Shown: positions 51,903 through 64,000 of the stretch, in pieces
How the letters are laid out: each line of letters opens with the position of its first letter
How positions within the stretch are numbered: the stretch's first letter is position 1
NCBI GenBank assembly: GCA_012295275.1
Contig: CM022671.1
Location: 16,686,956-16,750,955 of the forward strand
Source of the DNA: Chrysomallon squamiferum
Lineage: Eukaryota; Mollusca; Gastropoda; Neomphalida; Peltospiridae
Direction of reading: 5' to 3'
DNA length: 64,000 nucleotides
The notes under the pieces: model-generated
Seen by the model: the letters and a program-made list of their open reading frames with translations, nothing else
Told to the model about the DNA's origin: nothing
Databases searched by the model: none
Translations under genes and position numbers: made by a program

Positions 51903-54900
51903 CATCTAGTTTCTTTTATTTTGTATATATTCATTTGTATATATATATATATATCTGCCAACAACATTGTTCCATCAAGCATGGATTTTTATAACACGAG
52001 CTTGGACTGGTTTAAGAGCCGTCTGCTGCATCTGAATTGTTTTAAGGAAAGGGTTTATTAGATGCATTTTCTAGCTGTCTTTCTCAACACTTTTGTAAGT
52101 GATTCATTTACAGTGCTAGAATGAAAGTTTCTCTGCAGTGTGCTGAATGAAAGGTCTCCTGAATGAGTGAGCGAAAAGCACAGAATGTTTATTTTAGTGA
52201 GTGAGTGATTGTTATTTTATTTTATCTGTGAGACAACTTTTCAGAAGGATTTGACACTGTTAACAACTGATTAAATAAGAAGAGTATTCAATTACAAGTA
52301 AGAAATTTGTTTAATGTTAATCAAAATTAATATGTGGTAGTTATCCAAAAAAAATTAAAAAAAAAATTTAAACATTCAGTTTTATAAAATGTAATTTCTT
52401 TTTTCAATATTTTATTTATGATTGGCTAAATTAAAAAAAAAATATTTCGCCTTAGAAGCATTCTCATGTAAGACGATGTTTTTGACTGGTTACTCAGAAA
52501 GCTGTATGACTAGATAGTAGATTGTAATTGTTAAAAAAAAAAAAGTATATATATATATATTTAAAAAAAAAAAAAAATAAAAAAAAAAAAAAAAAACAAA
52601 ACAAAACTGGACAATATTTATTTTTGCAAAGTGATTACTTGACTAAGGGAATGCATTTTTACCACAGCTACTTGACAGTAACCAATTAATTTTAATAAAT
52701 ACATTCATTTATCATCAGTGTTATTAGGAGGAATACAACACAGATGTTTTATAAACCATTGGAATGTAGGGCTGAAATGTAGTATAACCATAATTTTTTG
52801 TTTTCTTCTTTTCTGGTCAATGCTCTAGAAAATGCATCTGTTGTGTGAAGCTCTGAAATCATACAACACCATAATCATGTGCATTTCCATTCTGACTTTG
52901 TGATATACATGTGTGTTTTGATACTTTTATGCTTGTTACTGTAGTTATTAGTAGTTAAAAAGACATTAGTTTTGGGTACTCTTGCTTGTCAGGAATTTTT
53001 GGCACTGAATTTGTGATTCTGTTAAACCAATAATAATTTTTGAAGAAAAAAAAGAAATTCTGTTTAAATATTGGTTTTAATTATTACAACTCTTGTTAAT
53101 TCAAGTTTTGGGTACTTTTGTTTTTATTATTCTTATTTTATTTTTATTTTTTTGGTCTGAACTTTTGGCACGGTTGTAATTCTGTTAAACAAATAATAAT
53201 AAAAAAAATTATATTTATATGCAGTAAAACTTAATGATTTTATTTTTTTTTTAATATCAGTTTTAATTATTACAGCTGTTACTAATTAAATTTGTTCTTA
53301 ACAGAATCTTACAAATTTGTGCCATTTCACTGAAAACTCTACTAAGTCAGTAGACCAACTATATTTTTTCTTTGAATCAAAAATGTAATAATTAGAGTAA
53401 AAGATTTTCAGTGTATGTGTTAGTTTGAAAATATTTTTCAGTTTGTACGTAAATACAGTGTAAATGTTCAGTTCTGCCTTATTATAGCCCAGAATGTTGG
53501 CATACAGCTAACAAAAACTGTTAAAATGTTATTTAGTTATGGCTAATGTCAAAACACATTGCTTTAATTTTTACTTATTCCTAGTACAGAAATTAATACT
53601 ATTGAATACGAAGTATGTAACATTTTATATTTGACAGTTGTCAAAATTAAGTGGTTTTATTTTTACTTGTTCCTAGTAGAGAAACCTGATACTTTTGAAA
53701 GAGAAGATATTTTTAACTTTGTATGAAAGCATTGGTACAGCAGTGGTGATTCATCTTTTTAATATCCTTATCTTCTTACCTCTATTGATAACAGACTTGT
53801 AAACATAATGCATGTATCTGTTGTAAAAATATACGTATAATCGTTTACCCCCCCCACCCATATATTAATGTAGTTTTAAGAACTGAAAGTCTTGTCAGTA
53901 TCTTGATGCTGGTTTGTTTTTAAAATTTATTATTATTATTTTTTTTTATGTGAATTGTAAACTGACTCTTTACCAAATAGATACATTTTAATAAAAATGT
54001 ATTTATGTCGTATAAGATAGTTCTTTTTTTTTTTGGTGAATATAAAAAAATTAAATAAAAGGATTGTAACGCTGTTTAAAATTAAATTAAGCAACTACGT
54101 AAAACACTATACAAGTTTGTTGTGGTGTCTGTGAAACAAAGTCATCAATGTTTAATCTGTTACAGCCATATCATAATACTTAACAATTTCATTAATATAA
54201 TATATTTAAGTTAATAATATCAAATTACAGATGGTTAACAATTTAGAATTGATTGATATATTTTTTTATATATTTTTGAAATCAATTGCTTAGAGAAATT
54301 CATAAAATTTCGTGAAATTTTAAAAGTTCTTTCATATCTTTTATTTCTTTCTTCTTCTATTCAAAATACCAAAATGTTGTGTTCAGATTGTTTATGTATA
54401 AAATCTTATTTTCCTTCTTCCTTTTACCTAATTATATTCCTAAACTATTTGTCTTGCATTTTATCCAAATATGGAAAATTGGAAAATTAAAAAACAAAAA
54501 GAAAAAAAGAAAAAAGAAAAAAAAGAACAAAACAAACTGATTTTTATTAAAATGTCCACAAATGTACTTTGTACACCAGAATTGACAGTTAAGAAGGCAA
54601 TAAAAAAAATATTTTTCCTTGTAAATTGAGTTAAGTAATTAGTTTAGAAGTGTGCATATGTGAAGTAACTTCATTTAATGTTAACTGAGTATAAATATAT
54701 TTTTAAAAATACACTTCAGTTACAACTGTTTGAATAAGTATTTTCAAAAGTAATATGACACACCTAAATTTAGTATATCTAAATTCCATTCCCCCACAAC
54801 ATCAATTTAAATAATCACTGTTTTATTTATTTATTAATCAGCAATTTTGTCTAATGTTATTATTTTTATTCATAATGCTTTTAGATGAAATCCAGGTTTT

Positions 54901-56970
54901 GAAAAAAACAACAGCCTCCATTATATCTAAAGGTTCATTATTTTCTTAAATAAAACTAAATATTGCTAACTTTGATACTTATAACATAGATACAGAGCAA
55001 TTATTCAACAGCTGAGACTTTATCACAGTAACTTGTGGTTACAATGTAACAAAAGTCGTTTTTAAAAGGGTGTTAAAAAAAGAAAACATGATACATTATT
55101 TATCCAGTTTTGTAGACATGATACTAGTATGGATTTTAACACACATACAGATAATTTTGAACTGGGTTTCACATGATTGTTTGTCCTACACTAAACAAGA
55201 ATATTTATAGAGGATAGTATTTTCAGGCAGTGTCTAGTTAGATGATGATAATGACCTGTTTAAAGATAATCACGGCATTTACCCTTGAAATAATTTTAAT
55301 AATGTTTTTAATTCTCTGTATACATTTTTTTTTTTTTTTTTAACATGAAAACAGATCTAGTGAAACTGCAGTGTTGCAGATGGTGATAAACAAAACCAAG
55401 TTTGTATGTATTACTGGATTAATACATTTTATTGCAGTTAACTTTATTAGAATAAATCCTTATTAAAAACTGTTAAATTTTAGGTATGCGTCTTAAACAA
55501 TGATCCAAACTGGGAATATGATAAAAATATCTTGTACATGATTCTTAAAAAAAAAAAAAAAAAAAATTAAAATAACAAAAGTCCAATCAATTACAACAGC
55601 TGCCATTGTTAACAAATTCTTTCTCATTAGGACATTGTTATTTTTTAATTGGTTGATTGTCATATGTAGATAATATATTAGTTTTCTTTTGTAATACATC
55701 CTCTATATTAACTGAGGTAAATTAGATTTAAACGTAGATTGGATAATTACTATTTATCTATTGTATCATTGGATGATAAATAAAATTTATGTAAACCAGT
55801 TCATTGTTGTTGGGTTTGTTCTCTGTGACGTTCAAAATAATTAAAATTAAATTGACTGTAAATTTATTTGAATTTTTTACCTGTTCTTTATGGATTACTT
55901 AAATCTCAATTTGATCCCACTCATAAAATAAATTTAAAAATATATATGTATACTATTGTAATAAATTTCTTTGAAGATAAATAGACTTTTGATTAATTTA
56001 AAAAAAATATTGAAAAATAAAAGATTTTATTAATCATAACAGTACTGCCAGTGTCATAACTGATCCTTTTTTAACCCCTAGCAGTAAATACTGTCCACTT
56101 TGCTGGTCTCTGATAGAGAATAACACTGATAGTTTTATTGCACAGAACACATTTGAGAACTAAAAATGATGGTGCTGTAAAATTAATTTTAAAGCTCATT
56201 TCGAAAGGACATTCTCATCTATAAGAATACTTTCTTCGTACTGCCAAGAAAAGACTGGTTTCCCATTTAAAAACAGGAAATTGTACTAAAATTCTTCAGT
56301 TGATTGCAACATCACATTTTGCATGCTTATAATAATTGCTCATCATAGCCCTAGTGTTTGTTTCTTTTAGCCCAATCTCACTAAAAATAATAAGAAAATA
56401 AGTATACATTGAATGATTGATATATATGTCTTAAAAATTATGGTCTGAGCTAGTTATGTCTATAGTGAATAGTTAACAACTGAATGTAATGAAATGTTTC
56501 AATTCCTTTTACACAAGGAGAAAAAATTCAGAACTAATAATATACATTTATAAACAGAGTAATGTTTATTTCTTTTTTCTTTTGCAAAACAGTGGTTAAA
56601 TGATTTTTGGTTCAAGTAACATAGCACAGATGAATGTAAGAATTCTATGGCTTTGTTAAAAACTTTGAATATAGCTCTTGATAGGGCAACAAAATGAAAC
56701 CTTTCATAATAATCTCCTTCACCATTTCCTCAGATAGCAGTTTCATTCAGTAATCAGTGATGGATACTAAAGGGAAAGTCATCTCAAGTAAATCTTCAAA
56801 CAATTTAAAAAAACAAAACAAATAATAAATATCAAATATATTTTATTCAAATGATTAGCAGTTTCCTTCATTAATATGAAACACTGAACTACTTGTTATT
56901 TTAACTGATGTTTCTTTTTTAATTGTCTGTGCAATGATTAAAATAAAACCTTTTTTTTTTTTTAAAAATA
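51903..56970. other. Convergent intergenic region: 3' UTRs of UBE2H and ZC3HC1
   Basis: No coding exon was seen over about 5 kb. The left side is probably the UBE2H 3' UTR, with AATAAA at 53990-53995. The right end is the ZC3HC1 3' UTR. Several poly-A and poly-T tracts are present. A stretch near 55684-55810 resembles sequence at 58488-58570 inside ZC3HC1. Confidence 0.5.
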
Positions 56971-57310
56971 TCATAAATCTGTGCTTGTAGCTGTTGTCCA
57001 GTCATTGAACAAATGGCGAATGGACCGCAAACCTACAGTAACAGAACTCTGAAAAAGAAGTAACTTCTGTTAACTAAAAACATGCGAAATATGTTGACTT
57101 TAATGCCTATAATTTACCTACAAACCAAACTTAGTTTGGCAAAGCTAATATTCACAAAGGACAGTTAACAATTAAAGACTTTTAAAAACACTACATATAT
57201 CACATATAATCCAGTGGAAAATAAGACTGCAGATATATATACTTAAGAAAAGAAATTAAAATTTTTTTTTTTTTAAAACCTGTTCTACATACTGTAAAAT
57301 AATTCTAAAC

Positions 57311-57341
<31 letters not shown>

Positions 57342-60300
57342 TTTTTTATTATTATTATTTTTTTAATAATTTTTGCATCTTTTACCTGTTTAAGTGATTT
57401 AGAAAAGCTGATGTTACTACTGTCTAGCAATCTAGGAGCAAGTATCTTCAGGACTAGCAACCAGCCTGGGCACCCAGCACCTGCGCTGTTCTCCTCCAAT
57501 GAGGCTGACAGTGAATCTGGCTTATTACAGGCAGTGCTGGTCTCTGCAGAGCCAAGTGGCTCCGAATTTAAAGTAATCCATGGACACCAAAATCTGTGTT
57601 CTTCTACTGGGTCAAAAGAACTTTTAGCTGGGCTCTCCTGTAAAAAAAAAAAAATGATTTTTAGAAAGATGGATGTTTTCATGATAGAAGTATAACAGGA
57701 CTTATGTCTTAACTATAATTATCAATTAAACTTAAATAATATTTGTTTTTAAAAACTGAAACTAGTAATTAACAGTATTTATTTTTTTAAAGTTATTTGT
57801 ATTTATGTGTCTTTATTACAGTTTGTTGGGATGATAATGTTGGAAATGTTTCAATTAAACAATAAAACAAATTGGTTAGCAAGGATGAATTGAAAGATAA
57901 ATATATGGGACAGAAAGTTTTATACTTACAAAAAGAAAAGCAAAAACAACAAAACCAAAAATAAACACTAAAAAACACTTACCATTCTTGCTCTCTTTGG
58001 AGATGATTCTTCACCGTCTTTGTCGTCTGATTCTTGACTGTAAGTAGACCATGGTCTGAAGTTCCAAAGTCCAACATGACGTTGACAGTGGCTGCACATG
58101 ATAACATCAGCCATGTCACTGAAATTTAAAAACAAAAGGAAAAATAAATCAATAATTATTTATTTTGAACATCTATGACAAAGCCAAGGATGAACGTAAT
58201 GAAGTTTGAGTAATCATATAATCTATATAAAAATATGATAGCTTCAGATGTCTGGAATCAAAATGTCATCCTTAAAAACATCACAATCACTGATTTATTA
58301 CTGGCAAATGTTGCTTTTAGAAAATCAACAAAATAATCTCTGAAATATACTAATTAATATTATATCTATTTACCTTTTATTTAAGATTTTAGATACTGAT
58401 TGCAGACTCATGTAAACTGTAACTAAGTATATAAAGCAATATACTCATATAAGACTGACTTGCTTGTAGACAATTTACATTAGTTTTTCTGTTACAACAC
58501 ATCCTCTATCAACTGAGGTAAAATAAAATTTAGGTAAACCAGTTCATTGTTTAATTCATATTTTATAATTAAAGCATCATAAATTTGTAGCTGGTATCCA
58601 GTCACTGAAGTAATGGCAAATCGACTGAAAACATACTGCACTGGGATTCTGAAAAATTTGTTTAATTCACATTATACTGTATTATGACATTAGGGGAAGC
58701 TGATTTAGAATGGAATGTTGAGTTGTTACCTGTGACTCCACCCAGTCAGCGCCATGGCCACAGCAGTTTTCACAGAACTTGTGTCTGACTTTTCTATCTG
58801 GTAGGCTAACTGTGAGCAACGAGAACTGGAAACATTCTGGAAACAAACAGTTCTTAATGAAGCTAAACAACTAACTGAAGTATCTGGTTTATCTACAAAA
58901 TTAATACCTCTGATCACATTTACATGTTGGTTGCATGAACAAAGTATTGATAAATTTTGTATATTTCCATATTATTATTATCAGTGCTTTTCTGAAGTTT
59001 AAGTAATCCATGTTCTGTACAATGGGAAAGTTGAAAGTACTCAAATTATTTTTAACATCATTATTCAGTTACTTCATATTTTGCTTTTAGCCAGTGTTGG
59101 TCAAGAAAAGAACCCAATAATAAATATTAATAAAAGAAATACTGAAAATCCATTATTTGGCAATACCCAAGGTACACCTTTAAAAACTGAAATATGTTTA
59201 AAATTACCTAAGATTCTGAGAACCATTTAAACACAATCAGATCATGAATGATCAATGTAACAGAAAATTTGTGGTTTAAACATCTTCAATATTAACAACA
59301 CTAACCCATTTTTCAAATGTCTCGTAATTAAGATCTGGCAAATTGCTGATAATTTTCTTCAGCTGGGCTAATCTTTCTCTGAAATCTTTACGAACTTCTT
59401 TCTGATCATAGTGTGGAATTTGCTTATATGAATCTAAATAAAAGAAAATACCAAAATATTACTTTTTTTATAGAATCATTAGGGGTAAAAATAATCAAGG
59501 CATAAAATAAAACTTTAAAATATTTGTAAACCTACTATTGCTAATTTAACCCAATACATAGAAGAATATATTTATCCTATCAGGAAGATTTCCAGATACA
59601 TTAGTTGTTTTTTGCTTCTTTAGTTTTATCAATATTTGTTTTTCAACCAGACTTTCTGACCAATAACTATGAATTAATTTCACCTTAATGTGAAAAAAAA
59701 AGGAAATAAAGAGAAACAAAAAAAAGTAGAAAAAGGTAATTAGGGAATTAAAAAAAATGAAGCAAATACTTTTCCTTTGAATAACCAATTATTATTTATC
59801 TGTATTATTATTATCTTTGGCAAGAAATGCTATAGCAAATAATATTTAATTATTTAATTAAGATATTTTTCCAGAAGTAAAAACATTTTTCTTACACATC
59901 TGGGGTACAGAGATGAGAAAACAAACTTGTGTGAATTAGAAATCACTGACCTGATGAAGGGTTTGAGGACCAAGAACATGTTTTTAAATGACGAGACATC
60001 AAGCTATCTTTTAATGTTTCACATTCTTCTTTGACTGAAACAAAGTTAAAAACAATATTACATTAAAAACATGTAAAAAAGAAAAAGAAATCTTGTATTA
60101 TATGGTGTTATATTGCATGAAACTGTTCTATGTAATGTATTGTATAGTACTGCACTGCACTAAACTATTACTACACTATACCACTTATACATCTGTACAC
60201 ACACACACACACATAGATAGATGCCTTTAACATATACCTATGTTTGTTTGTAAGTATATATGTATTTAACATACCAGAAAAGTAAGATGCACCTGTAATT

Positions 60301-63300
60301 TAACTGTATACTTACAAGTGGGGTCATCTACAGTAGGAAGTTTTGCTGTAAAAGACATTTTACAACCCACACACTGCAATGTGTCATCGTCAACATTCTC
60401 CCAGCCATACTGGGCACACACTAGGGGAGACAGCTCAATAGGTTTAGAAAACCATTTTAATGGATAAACAAGGTCAAGGAAGATCAACTGAACTAAATAC
60501 AGGGTCATTCAAAAATCCCCACTACATTTTCAAATTTTAATTAAATGAAAACAGCTTTACAGATTTTAACAAAATTAGTTGAGAACTTTCTATAGACTGC
60601 TACAGTTTGTCCCATAATGAAAAAATCCCTCTTCTTCTGTTTTCTGAAGCTCTGTAGACTTCAACGTGTACACCTTCTTTTTTCAAATCCGAAAAGCCAT
60701 TTTCATTTAATTAAAACTTAAAAGTGTAGCGGGTCTTTTGAATGACCCTGTACTTTAACAAAATAAAACAATCTTCCCCCCCCCCCACTGAATTTTAAGG
60801 TGTAAAAAATAAAAACCAAAATAAATAAATGCTGAAAATATATGAAAGATTGTCATGATAAAATGAAACATAATTTCACACAAAATAAATATTTATATAA
60901 ATTATCAAGCAAAAACAAATACAGAATAAATTAACATTTTTAAGACTTCATTATAATACAATATTAACTGGACACAGGGTGAATTCAGTCCTGTTTTAAA
61001 TGTGTTTGGAATTACTGAAGAGCAGGAGCTTCAATCTATTATTAATAGAGCCTCATTTTAAAATAAATAAATTAATAAATGAAAAAGGATACTGTAAATG
61101 TTTTAACTCTTTTGAAGTATGCTTCTTTGCTGCGATGTTCTAGTGAAGCTTTGGTGCTGCTGTCTGTTCGTGTCGTCTCTTTGTTTTTTTCATCTTTATC
61201 ATCTCTGAAATTTACACAACAGAATTAAATTGTGCTGAAATAATTACCAATGAAATAAATAAGCGAATACACAAAACCTTTTGCATTCTGAAAATGATCA
61301 AATCAGAGAGATTCATGACAGTCAAAGTTCTATTGTTCAATAAGTTGCCAAAAAACAACTCAAACACACTTATAACTGTGCGTTTTATCATAAACTGGAT
61401 TTATGAATACACATGTCACTTCAACATAAGAATTAAATAATAATTAAGAATGGTCAGTATCATTAACAATAAAATATTCTACATGACTATCAAGGAAAAG
61501 TTGAAAATATGGCAGGATTTAAATTATTTGCAACACTGGTACTCAGTTACTGCATATACATTCAGATTTACTGGATCAGATGTGTAGGGAAAGATGAAAT
61601 AACTCCCAGAACAAATTAGTATCAATCAAAAACAATCTACTGAATCTAATAATATGGCCATTTATAGAAGAGACTGTCATTCTATGTCAATTCACCAAAT
61701 AACCAATTCAGATTTTTATTTGGTCTGGTGATTTGATACTGAATGACCCTTCTGCATTTTCTGGGAGATACATGCCACTGAGCAAAGAAGGCTTGTATTG
61801 TGATGGCTGTAGTCATTAGCATCACCACATTTGCCAACAATATTTGCATTTTAGAGTGCAGAATGGCTGTGACTAAGAGGATGTAAACAGACCCATACCC
61901 AAACATAAATACCAAACAATATCAAAACTAAGTGACTAAATGAAAGTAGGACATTTTGGCCATAGATGTTTTGACCTAAGACCTTTCAGATTGGAAAATT
62001 TTGGCCATTTCAACCATCTCCAGGAAATAATAAATAAAATGTGAAAATCAATGGCATTTTAAAATTAATTATATATTACCACAATATTTAAACTGCTACC
62101 ACAACATTATATATAGTTATGAATGTTGACTATCTCGCAAGGTGTGTCAGATACACCAAAGGAATTCAGGAATGGACTTAAGCCCAGAGGTCCTGTACTC
62201 ACACAGAGGACCAATCACATTTTGGTTCAGATACCATGTTCATAGTAGAGCAGGATACCACAAACTCAATCACACTTAGAATGATTGTCTGACAAGAGCT
62301 AATGCATTTGTTTGTTTACTAGGTTGACATCATACATGTTCCGCTGAGTAGGTGATTAATGCCTTCAGAAATATGATCTAAAGGAAGAAAGGCAAGTACA
62401 TCTATCTGGCTACAAACCAGATGAAAATCATCATCAGTTTCACACAGATTACTAAGAACAAAGACTGAATCTTTTTCCAAGTGGTTAAAAACATCAAATG
62501 TTCACATGGTCAGCAGACAGAATGGATAATGTGTTCTATACCCCACTCTATACCCCACTCAATCAACTATTGCATATCCTGCTCTCTCTGAACCATGAGT
62601 TTATATTTAGTCTTGGTCTTATGCTGAAGCTGAGCTTAGGGAAGTGGTACCAAAACACCATTATTGTCCTTGAATCACCTACAGTTGATGGAATAGGCTA
62701 TGAAAGTAATGTTTGTTGTAACAATACACGTGTACAATGGCATTTACGATTCAGGGTCTGAAGTGAAAGGCACTGAACTGACATTTAACTTGATTTCACT
62801 TGTGTCAGATTCGATGTTATCATCTAACTGTCATTTGTACGTGTAGTCTTTGAGCTCCAGTTATGACAGTGGGCTCTGTAGTTTCGTTGGTGTCACTGTC
62901 ATGGTTTCTGGAATTTCTGCAATTTCCGTGACGTGCTAAAAATTTGTATGTTAACCAGCTTTTTCAATAAAGATTAAAGCTCTATCTGTCGTATCTCTTG
63001 CATCTTTGGCAGCGTTGGCATAAATATTAAAATGATCATTTTGATTTTTGGAGATGAGTTCTTATGGTTTTATTATGAATAAAATTGGTTAAATTAAATT
63101 GTCCGCCATTTACTTTATCTGTTTAGAATGGAAATCAAAGATAATAATACATTATTTTTTATTTTCAAAGTGGAATTGCAATCAAGTGGCGTTAGCACCA
63201 GTGTTTTACTAGTTACCTGTTGCTGTGATCGTTTGTTTTTTCACGACTGAAAAATGAAGAAACAATTTGTCTGACTTTATCAGGTGTCACTGTTTTCCTA

Positions 63301-63314
63301 TCTGAGTTTGCCAT
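56971..63314 (-). CDS. ZC3HC1: Zinc finger C3HC-type containing 1 (NIPA)
   Basis: Nine exons on the minus strand: 63217-63314, 61093-61204, 60316-60487, 59951-60034, 59302-59433, 58730-58892, 57983-58118, 57386-57637, 56971-57048; about 408 aa (human about 502). The C3HC finger has FSKPIELSPLVCAQYGW, then TLQCVGCKMSF and SRHLKTCSW. A second Rsm1/NuBaID-type part has ALTGWSHSDMADVIMCSHCQ and HVGLWNF. The C-terminal part has FWCPWITL and ends RHLFNDWTTATSTDL. Vertebrate ZC3HC1 sits at the nuclear basket of the pore with TPR, and was first described as an SCF component acting on cyclin B1. The start MANSDRKTVTPDKVRQIVSS follows a good context (AAAGATGG). The donor at 59302 (GTTA then GTGTTG) was chosen because the stronger-looking one four bases earlier in the transcript breaks the frame. 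A MITE lies 12 bases before the acceptor of 60316-60487, whose first residues (LIFLDLV) look like an insertion against the human protein. Confidence 0.93.
58577..58648 (-). pseudogene. Relic copy of the ZC3HC1 terminal exon, inside an intron
   Basis: Read on the minus strand after a CAG acceptor, this gives NPSAVCFQSICHYFSDWIP then ATNL and a stop. It aligns with the real last exon (SSVTVGLRSIRHLFNDWTT then ATSTDL and a stop), including the position of the stop. The DNA also aligns. It lies in the intron between exons 58730-58892 and 57983-58118. The upstream exon ends in phase 2, whereas this copy needs phase 0, so it could not be spliced in frame from there. Confidence 0.7.
60500..60750. 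mobile_element. Tc1/mariner-type MITE, 251 bp, TA target duplication
   Basis: The ends are perfect inverted repeats CAGGGTCATTCAAAA and TTTTGAATGACCCTG, each flanked by TA (60498-60499 and 60751-60752). Similarity between the arms continues inward for roughly 40 bases (ttttaattaaatgaaaa on the left, ttttcatttaattaaaa on the right). There is no transposase frame. TA flanks and CAGGGTC-type ends are typical of Tc1/mariner non-autonomous elements. Confidence 0.88.
61205..63216. other. Large first intron of ZC3HC1
   Basis: No exon was recognised. Two open frames of 77-87 codons (near 61682-61915 minus and 62498-62761 plus) have no recognisable features and no splice or codon support. Confidence 0.5.
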
Positions 63315-63456
63315 CTTTAATTTACACACTACCTGAAGCTAAATGTCTAATTTCGTCTAATATTCACGTCATTCGTTTACGCTCTAGTCTCACTGAGACC
63401 TTTATCTTATTGTCCAATCACAAAACCTGTTATGAAACACTGATATGCTATTAAAG
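63315..63456. promoter_or_regulatory. Possible bidirectional promoter between ZC3HC1 and a divergent gene
   Basis: About 140 bases separate the ZC3HC1 start codon from the candidate start codon of a plus-strand gene. The sequence is less A+T-rich than the neighbourhood. AAGATGGCG at 63455-63463 resembles a YY1-type site, which often spans the start of translation in short 5' leaders. Confidence 0.3.
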
Positions 63457-63514
63457 ATGGCGCTGCCCATGAAAATCTTGGATTTTGTCACTGTTAACCC
63501 ATCCGTCAAGTTGG
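63457..63514 (+). CDS. Candidate first coding exon of a divergent gene (partial)
   Basis: ATG in a strong context (AAAGATGG) opens MALPMKILDFVTVNPSVKL and reaches a possible donor (G then GTTCGT) at 63515. The frame would otherwise end at a TAA about 20 bases further on. The peptide looks like a genuine N-terminus, but I do not recognise the family, and no second exon is visible in the remaining 490 bases. Confidence 0.35.
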
Positions 63515-64000
63515 GTTCGTCTATTTCAATTCTATATTAATTTATTGTTCTTCAGTGAACTGCTCCCATTGCTGTATCGCTTCTGAGGAGTCCATGCATT
63601 AAATAAGTTAAAATGCCCCGCTGTATTTGTTTTTTTTAATGTGGGGTGTATATGTTTCCGCGATAATTAATTATCGTTATGTTCTTGAGAAAACGTTCGC
63701 ACACACATACAAATACACAAAAAATCTTAAAATAGAAATAAAGAATTAATAATAATTACACAAAAGTTTATTCAAGAAACGGGTGGAACGACCGGAACTA
63801 TCCCATATATTAAGATAATTGCTGATTTGACATTCTTCAAAAATAAGGATTGGGAGACACTTTCAAACAGTCACTGTTACTGAGTTAGCAACCATTACTA
63901 TATGGCATTAGTCTGATTAGAGTTTCACTATTTTCATCTGACATTACTATGAACAATATTTTTAAATGTTATTTCCTTCAGTTTAAGATACATGTTTTGT
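63515..64000. other. Non-coding stretch at the right end
   Basis: No exon was recognised. If the exon at 63457-63514 is real, this is its first intron. Confidence 0.4.

Noticed and set aside
57411-57695. 94-codon plus-strand frame
   Set aside because: Antisense of the ZC3HC1 exon at 57386-57637.
61682-62761. Two 77-87 codon frames in ZC3HC1 intron 1
   Set aside because: No recognisable domain, no splice context and ordinary length for chance frames.
1-64000. Bacterial-style operon, CRISPR array, prophage or autonomous transposon
   Set aside because: The intron-exon structure and gene families are eukaryotic. No direct-repeat/spacer array and no transposase, integrase or reverse transcriptase frame was found.

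Overview
This window is nuclear DNA from an animal. Genes are split into many short exons with GT-AG introns. The sequence is very A+T-rich, crowded with AAT/ATT, GA, CA and poly-A tracts, and carries several short inverted-repeat (MITE-like) elements. The proteins are typical metazoan ones (an N-WASP, MCM10, UBE2H, ZC3HC1). The splice pattern and base composition suggest an invertebrate, possibly a mollusc or another lophotrochozoan, but the species cannot be read from the window. Exon models were built by hand from reading frame, splice phase and remembered protein families.

Layout: (1) 1-6802, minus strand: five phase-compatible exons of a WD-repeat-like protein, incomplete at both ends, with introns full of repeats. 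(2) 9335-15196, minus: a complete 11-exon WASP/N-WASP gene (about 499 aa). (3) 17732-27189, plus: MCM10, 18 coding-sense exons after a 5' exon, with two places where the frame does not join in the usual way. (4) 31878-43349, plus: a complete 16-exon gene for an unrecognised 1,121-residue protein ending in a MYND-type zinc finger and carrying degenerate tandem copies of the first part of that finger. (5) 47861-51902, plus: UBE2H, complete, 7 exons, 181 aa. (6) 56971-63314, minus: ZC3HC1 (NIPA), complete, 9 exons, about 408 aa, converging on UBE2H. (7) At 63457 a possible first exon of another gene points away from ZC3HC1.

The genes are independent transcription units with housekeeping or cytoskeletal jobs: actin nucleation (WASP), replication initiation (MCM10), ubiquitin conjugation (UBE2H) and a nuclear-basket/F-box-associated protein (ZC3HC1). 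The linkage UBE2H-ZC3HC1, with WASL further along, recalls human 7q31-q32 and may be old conserved synteny. The most interesting parts are the MYND gene and its internal repeat, the relic second copy of the ZC3HC1 terminal exon, a MITE lying 12 bases from a ZC3HC1 splice acceptor, a minisatellite whose last unit is a splice acceptor, and the frame problems in MCM10.
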